Below are positions 59,958 through 64,000 of a stretch of 64,000 nucleotides of DNA, piece after piece (the first letter of the stretch is position 1; every line of letters starts with the position of its first letter). This DNA comes from Oceanidesulfovibrio marinus. GTDB lineage: Bacteria > Desulfobacterota > Desulfovibrionia > Desulfovibrionales > Desulfovibrionaceae. The notes under the pieces are model-generated. The model was not told the DNA's origin, made no database searches, and worked only from the letters and a program-made list of their open reading frames with translations. Where the stretch lies: positions 3,441,322-3,505,321 of the forward strand of contig NZ_CP039543.1 in NCBI RefSeq assembly GCF_013085545.1, written 5' to 3'. A program made the translations under genes and the position numbers.

Positions 59958-59994
59958 TCAAGCTCGCACGACAACGTTAGGAACTGAATGGGGC

Positions 59995-60240
59995 CTACCC
60001 CTCCCCTGCATGGTCCATCTCCACGCTCTTGAAGCGCAAGCCACACGTCCCGCAGCGGTGGAACCGTTCGCGGCAAGGGCCTATCCAGGAACATGTTACC
60101 GTCACTCTGCAGCGCCTCGCGCCGCAAAGTGGGCAGACTCCCCCATGCCGGCCGCTGTAATCGACGCCTGGCGTGCTCTGGATCTCCTCAACCAGTTTGC
60201 GGAGGTCTTCCTTGGGGATTGAACGAAGTGAGTCGTACAT
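59995..60240 (-). CDS. Zinc-finger protein, Ogr/Delta-like
   Basis: An 81-residue protein with two Cys pairs in CPLCGARRCRV and RFHRCGTCGLRFKS, the arrangement of a zinc ribbon like P2 Ogr/Delta, which activate late promoters. An N-terminal helix (LRSIPKEDLRKLVEEIQ) precedes it. The start overlaps the terminase stop (TGATG). It may control the late genes; this is inferred. Confidence 0.6.
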   Translation of the reverse strand: MYDSLRSIPKEDLRKLVEEIQSTPGVDYSGRHGGVCPLCGARRCRVTVTCSWIGPCRERFHRCGTCGLRFKSVEMDHAGEG

Positions 60241-62132
60241 CAGAACCTCCGGAAATTGGGGTTGATCACGCGGCCAGCCAGAGGCGACCTGGAAACGGCC
60301 GGCTCCGGCTCTACCTGGCGTTGGGGAGTTGCGCTGCGGTACTGAGGTTCGGCCAGCAGTTGCAGGGCCGGCGTCCAGTCAGGATGGGCGCAGGCCGCGG
60401 CGTACACCTCGCAGTCCAGCAGATGGTTCGCGGCTTTCTTCTGCACCCAGGATGCATTGCCCTTGCCGTCCACCTCGCGCTTCTCCGAATTGAGCTGCCG
60501 TAGGTAGTCGTCACCGACGTCCCTGTGCAGCCACATGGGCTGGAGCGAGTCCGGCCGCAGACGAACCAGGAAGATCAGGTCCTTCAGATCGACCGTGTCC
60601 AGCGTGTAGATCGTGATGTTCTGCTGATACTCTTTCGGCACATCGCGATGGACGCCGGTTTCGGACCGCCGCACCACGACGTCCTGCTTGCGCGATGCGC
60701 CTTTGACCGCGAAGAAGCTTTCGTCGTCCGCCTCAAGGACCATCAGCTTGACCTCTTCCGACCTGGACCACCCCTCCATGTGCGATTCATCCCGCGTGCC
60801 GCCGAAGTCGATGGCGGTGCGCCAAATGGGCATGAGCACGTCGTCGCGTCCTTCCACCGGGTAGGCCGTTCTGATGCGCTGCGTGTCCAGGGCGTCCTTG
60901 TTCGGCAGCTCGCCATAGTCGATCAACCAGGATTCTCCGGAGCGAGCCCAGGCGCGGACCACAAAGAAGTAGCTGGACTTCTGGCTATCCACCCCCATGG
61001 TCAGCGCGACGGCTTCGGCCGGCACGATGCGCGGCGGCCGGTCGTGCAGGATCATCTTTTTGACCTGATCTTCCGGCGTGTCGAACGTCACCACCTGGTA
61101 GGGCCTGGAGGGGTGCGAGTTGTCGAAAGCCTGCATGTCCGCCGGGGTCCCGCGCTCCAGCGCCGTGAACCAATCGGCCATCACCTTGCTGAGTGAAACC
61201 GTGCGGCTGTACCAGGAAGGGATAATCACGCCCACGGCCGTGGGGTTGGGCACTTCGTGTTCCGCGTACAGATCGCCGCGCTGGACTGCCAGGTTCCGGT
61301 GGTGGTCGTTCCATCGCATGGCGCAGCCCTCGCACTCGTAGTAGGCCGCGCGCTGCTGCAGGATCTGCTTGGGGTCGCGCATCTTGCCGGGAACCTTGAT
61401 CCGCTTGAAGTCCATGATCTGCAACTGGCCGCAGTTCGGACACGCCGCCCTGATCTGGTAGATGACCTGGGCTTCCGCTTTCATGTCGCGCCAGATAGTG
61501 GACTGCCGTTCGTTCCCGCGCACCTTGGAAAACCGGAGTGTCTTTGCTTCATCCTCGTAGGACATCGTCCGCTCGAGCATGCGGTGCACGGCCTGGCGGT
61601 CGAGGTATGCGTCCTCCTCATCGACGCCCAGCAGGCGAAGCGTCACGGACGAAGCCGAGGCGTCGGACCCCGCATACATGCCGTAGACCGCGCCGAACTT
61701 GGTCAGGATCTTGCCCTTCTGCAGGGCGCTCTGCCTGTCGGTGGACAGCAGCTCCTTCAGCGCTCTGCTTCGCCTGAAGTGCGGGCCGAGCTTTTCGTCA
61801 AAGATACGCTCCATGGTGCCCTGGTCGGGCATGCCGATGCCTGCTGACGAAGGGTTGCGGCTGATCTCCGAGCAGAGGCAGGCGTATGCGATGGTGGTTT
61901 TGCCCGTCTGTGAGGGCGCCGCGATAAGGACGGTCCGCACGGAAGGCATGTCCCAGAGGTCCATTATCCAGCGGCCGTACGGGTAGAGGTCATGCCTGTA
62001 CGTTTGGCCGGCGTAGGGGCCTGTCACCAGCACGAAGTCATCCGAAGCGAAATCCGCCGTGGACTTCCAGGGGCGGGACTGAAGGACCTGGATCTCTCCA
62101 GGGTACAACGAGATAGGCGGAGCTGAAATCAT
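60240..62132 (-). CDS. Terminase large subunit (lambda gpA-like)
   Basis: A 630-residue protein of the GpA family: Walker A in VLIAAPSQTGKTTIAYACLC, RLLGVDEEDAYLDRQAVH (Walker B region), CPNCGQLQ and CEGCAMRWND zinc-like Cys pairs in the middle, then the nuclease half with MGVDSQKSSYFFVVRAWA and ATAIDFGGT-like segments. It drives packaging and cuts cos sites. It overlaps the small subunit gene by 4 bp. Confidence 0.93.
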   Translation of the reverse strand: MISAPPISLYPGEIQVLQSRPWKSTADFASDDFVLVTGPYAGQTYRHDLYPYGRWIMDLWDMPSVRTVLIAAPSQTGKTTIAYACLCSEISRNPSSAGIGMPDQGTMERIFDEKLGPHFRRSRALKELLSTDRQSALQKGKILTKFGAVYGMYAGSDASASSVTLRLLGVDEEDAYLDRQAVHRMLERTMSYEDEAKTLRFSKVRGNERQSTIWRDMKAEAQVIYQIRAACPNCGQLQIMDFKRIKVPGKMRDPKQILQQRAAYYECEGCAMRWNDHHRNLAVQRGDLYAEHEVPNPTAVGVIIPSWYSRTVSLSKVMADWFTALERGTPADMQAFDNSHPSRPYQVVTFDTPEDQVKKMILHDRPPRIVPAEAVALTMGVDSQKSSYFFVVRAWARSGESWLIDYGELPNKDALDTQRIRTAYPVEGRDDVLMPIWRTAIDFGGTRDESHMEGWSRSEEVKLMVLEADDESFFAVKGASRKQDVVVRRSETGVHRDVPKEYQQNITIYTLDTVDLKDLIFLVRLRPDSLQPMWLHRDVGDDYLRQLNSEKREVDGKGNASWVQKKAANHLLDCEVYAAACAHPDWTPALQLLAEPQYRSATPQRQVEPEPAVSRSPLAGRVINPNFRRF

Positions 62133-62971
62133 ACCGCATCCCCTTTCGGGCAGACCTCAAAGCGGGACATGGCCACGCTGGCTTGATCCGGATCTCCGTC
62201 GACCAGTTCGAGCAGCTGAGCCATGGTGTCTGCCGCCTTTTCCTTTCGTGCGGCGTCCCACTTTTCCCACGCCTCCTGCAGGTCATCGGTGAACCATTCG
62301 CCCATGGCGAAGGTGTTCAGCCCATCGATGATGCGCTTGCGGAAGAGATCCAGCAGAACAGGAGACCGGGCGAACATCCATCCGGACAGCGCTTCGGCCT
62401 TGTCCTCGTCGCCTCCGACCAGGGCGATTATCTCCTTCGCGACGTCCAGATCCCCGCCAACCGCGGAAATGATCTCGGACTTGTGGTCGCGCATGAACGA
62501 CGTCATGTAGAGCTTCCATGCCTGCTGGCGTTCTCCGAGCTCGCGTTCCACCTGGTGCAGGGGGATGATTTCACCGAGCTTTTCCTGGAGCTTGATCCGC
62601 TTCAGCTGCGCATCGACCTCTTTGACTTCGGCGTCGGCCATGGTCCTGCGAGACCTGGCCAGCTCGGTCTCCCCCTCGCTTTCTTCGGGCTCCGGCAGTT
62701 CCCCCTTGCTCCCCACCTGCACCTTGTCCCCCAGCTCCCGCTTGGCGTACTGGTCGACGGTCCGCTTCGCGAAGCCGCCGGCGCCGCGGCGGGACTTGAG
62801 CAGGGCCGCGTCGATGTGGTTGTAGACAGTCTTCTGCGCCACCCGGAAAACGAGGCCGTGCTCTTTCGTGGCAACCTCCCTGTCCCCGTAGATATATTCA
62901 TCACCCACCTCGCACGTGAGGTAGCGATGGATCTGTGCGGCGTTCTTGAACCAGACGTTTTCTTTGTTCAT
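62129..62971 (-). CDS. Terminase small subunit (Nu1-like)
   Basis: A 280-residue protein. The N-terminal wHTH region (NAAQIHRYLTCEVGDEYIYG, then VAQKTVYNHIDAALLKSRRGAGGFAKRTVDQYAKR) binds DNA, followed by an acidic linker and helical coiled-coil (ADAEVKEVDAQLKRIKLQEKLGEIIPLHQVERELGERQ), matching Nu1-like subunits. It recognises phage DNA and delivers it to the large subunit, whose gene overlaps by 4 bp. Confidence 0.82.
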   Translation of the reverse strand: MNKENVWFKNAAQIHRYLTCEVGDEYIYGDREVATKEHGLVFRVAQKTVYNHIDAALLKSRRGAGGFAKRTVDQYAKRELGDKVQVGSKGELPEPEESEGETELARSRRTMADAEVKEVDAQLKRIKLQEKLGEIIPLHQVERELGERQQAWKLYMTSFMRDHKSEIISAVGGDLDVAKEIIALVGGDEDKAEALSGWMFARSPVLLDLFRKRIIDGLNTFAMGEWFTDDLQEAWEKWDAARKEKAADTMAQLLELVDGDPDQASVAMSRFEVCPKGDAV

Positions 62972-64000
62972 TCAGCGCACCTCCAAGTATTCGCCGAAAT
63001 AGTGGTTGATGATTTTGGCGAGTGAATTGAGCCCGAGCTCCGGGTCCAGCTCCTTGCGCTGGCTCAGCCTGTGTCGAAGCGCGCCGAGCTTTTCTCTGCG
63101 CGGCGTATCCGCATTAAGCGCCTTCCAATCGTTCCCGGTAATCCCCATCCACAGCTCACCATCTCGAGGGCATTTGAAAATGCGGAAATCGGTAGCCTTG
63201 AAATCCTGGTAGAAGTCCGACAGATCCTGCTTCCAAAGCGGCCAGGGCTCCATCTTTTCCAGCACCTGCTCCAGCGTTGGCGCGGTGGTGCTGACCTGCG
63301 GCTCCGGTTCCTGCTTCTGAGGGGCGCTTGGGGCGTCTTGCTGGGGCCGGGTAGCGTTCTGCTTCAAAAATCGCTGAGCGTACCCAGGCAGGCCTTCCCA
63401 GACCCATCTGCGGACATCCAGCCCATTACGGTACGCGTCCCCCACGTCCTTCCCCATGGACGGCGGCGCGGGGTAGCGGATGCTGTTCGGGAACTCCTCT
63501 TCCCAAAACGTGTAGGTGTTGGCTGCGCCGGCGGAATCGTAGTCCAGGGCGTTCAGGATGACCTTTGCGCGGCGAAGGATGATCGTGACGAAGTCGCACG
63601 GCTGCTTTGCAGCTCCGCCCGTGCCGATGGCGCCGACGCCCATCCGGTGGCAAATGGCCCACAGCATGGCGGCGTCGCGCTCCGTTTCCACCAGGATCCA
63701 GATCCGGCTTGTCGGGCGGCCGTACACATGGAACAGACCGTTGGCCCCGCCTTTCACTTCCCAATATTTCCGCTCTTCACCCCAGGGCGTCAGCGGATTC
63801 GGCCGGCGGACCTTGAGCTTCACCACCTGGTTGTCGCGGAACACCGGCATGACCAGGCCTTCGGGAAGCCAGATCTTCTTTTCCTTGCCGCGCTCATTCT
63901 CTTCGTGGGGCAGCCCCCAGGCGGTGACAGGCGGCCACTTGTCCTTTTCGTTCCAGCCGAACCTGCAAAGCTCAGCGACCTTGGCGCTGATGCCGCAACG
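62972..64000 (-). CDS. Phage DNA primase with Toprim domain (5' end outside window)
   Basis: The open frame runs through the window edge; 342 residues are visible. The fragment contains the Zn-finger-adjacent primase segment (CGISAKVAELCRFGWNEKDK), then ENGKEKK-like, a Toprim domain with Glu in RIWILVETERDAAML and Asp pair in ILNALDYDSAGA, and a C-terminal helical part. It synthesises RNA primers for phage replication. The gene directly precedes the terminase genes, with the stop one bp before the small subunit's ATG. Confidence 0.85.
   Translation of the reverse strand, partial: RCGISAKVAELCRFGWNEKDKWPPVTAWGLPHEENERGKEKKIWLPEGLVMPVFRDNQVVKLKVRRPNPLTPWGEERKYWEVKGGANGLFHVYGRPTSRIWILVETERDAAMLWAICHRMGVGAIGTGGAAKQPCDFVTIILRRAKVILNALDYDSAGAANTYTFWEEEFPNSIRYPAPPSMGKDVGDAYRNGLDVRRWVWEGLPGYAQRFLKQNATRPQQDAPSAPQKQEPEPQVSTTAPTLEQVLEKMEPWPLWKQDLSDFYQDFKATDFRIFKCPRDGELWMGITGNDWKALNADTPRREKLGALRHRLSQRKELDPELGLNSLAKIINHYFGEYLEVR

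Noticed and set aside
1-64000. CRISPR array
   Set aside because: No run of regularly spaced identical repeats was seen anywhere in the window.
24206-64000. Prophage being a decayed remnant
   Set aside because: Integrase, regulators, packaging, head, lysis and tail genes all have intact frames and key motifs; couplings between genes are preserved.

Overview
The window looks like the chromosome of a sulfate-reducing deltaproteobacterium of the Desulfovibrio type (GC-rich, dense; the gene families resemble that group; no rRNA or other taxonomic marker is present, so this is an inference). It divides into a host part (1 to about 24,000) and a large prophage (about 24,200 to beyond 64,000).

Host part. 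In order: the end of an L,D-transpeptidase Cds6-type protein and a membrane protein with an Asn-Ala-Thr-rich linker; a TIM-barrel sugar isomerase-like gene; an RluC/RluD pseudouridine synthase; a LivK-LivM-LivH branched-chain amino acid uptake set without ATPases in view; a secreted FG-GAP/VCBS protein; an RsmB/NOP rRNA m5C methyltransferase; a DhnA-type aldolase homologue lacking its usual lysine; a small membrane protein made of five-residue repeats; a ClC channel with CBS domains; ribF; tRNA-Leu(CAG) with clear promoter and terminator; a 985-residue DUF2339 membrane protein; a small unknown gene followed by a palindromic intergenic repeat; an acyl-CoA thioesterase and a short TauE/SafE permease; a HAMP-PP2C phosphatase; and a HAMP-PAS histidine kinase.

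Prophage. A tyrosine integrase and a convergent excisionase-like gene start it, followed by a CII-like gene, a Cro-like gene and a divergent CI-like repressor. Next come AT-rich cargo segments: (i) a ParB-like gene, a possible PD-(D/E)XK nuclease and a convergent D12-class adenine methyltransferase, which could form a new restriction or defence module; (ii) a BRO-type antirepressor cassette flanked by imperfect ~58-bp direct repeats; (iii) a guanine deaminase with an AzgA-like purine permease, both very AT-rich; (iv) a second D12 methyltransferase and an orphan gene with a possible ADP-ribosyltransferase fold.

From the right edge to 36,140, on the minus strand, lies the structural program. 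It runs primase, terminase small and large subunits, zinc-finger protein, umuDC (with a HigBA-like toxin-antitoxin pair on the opposite strand), lambda-like portal, S49 protease with nested scaffold, decoration protein and capsid, then lysis genes, then a P2-like contractile tail (sheath, tube, E/E', tape measure, X, D, V, U, W, J, I, fibres and fibre chaperone). So it is a mosaic myovirus: lambda-type head, P2-type tail. Three recoding or nested-gene devices are visible: a T_TTT_TTG frameshift with a stem-loop for E/E', an internal start with a perfect SD for the scaffold, and an out-of-frame lipoprotein consistent with an Rz1 spanin. The structural and regulatory genes seen appear intact, but the right end of the prophage is outside the window.
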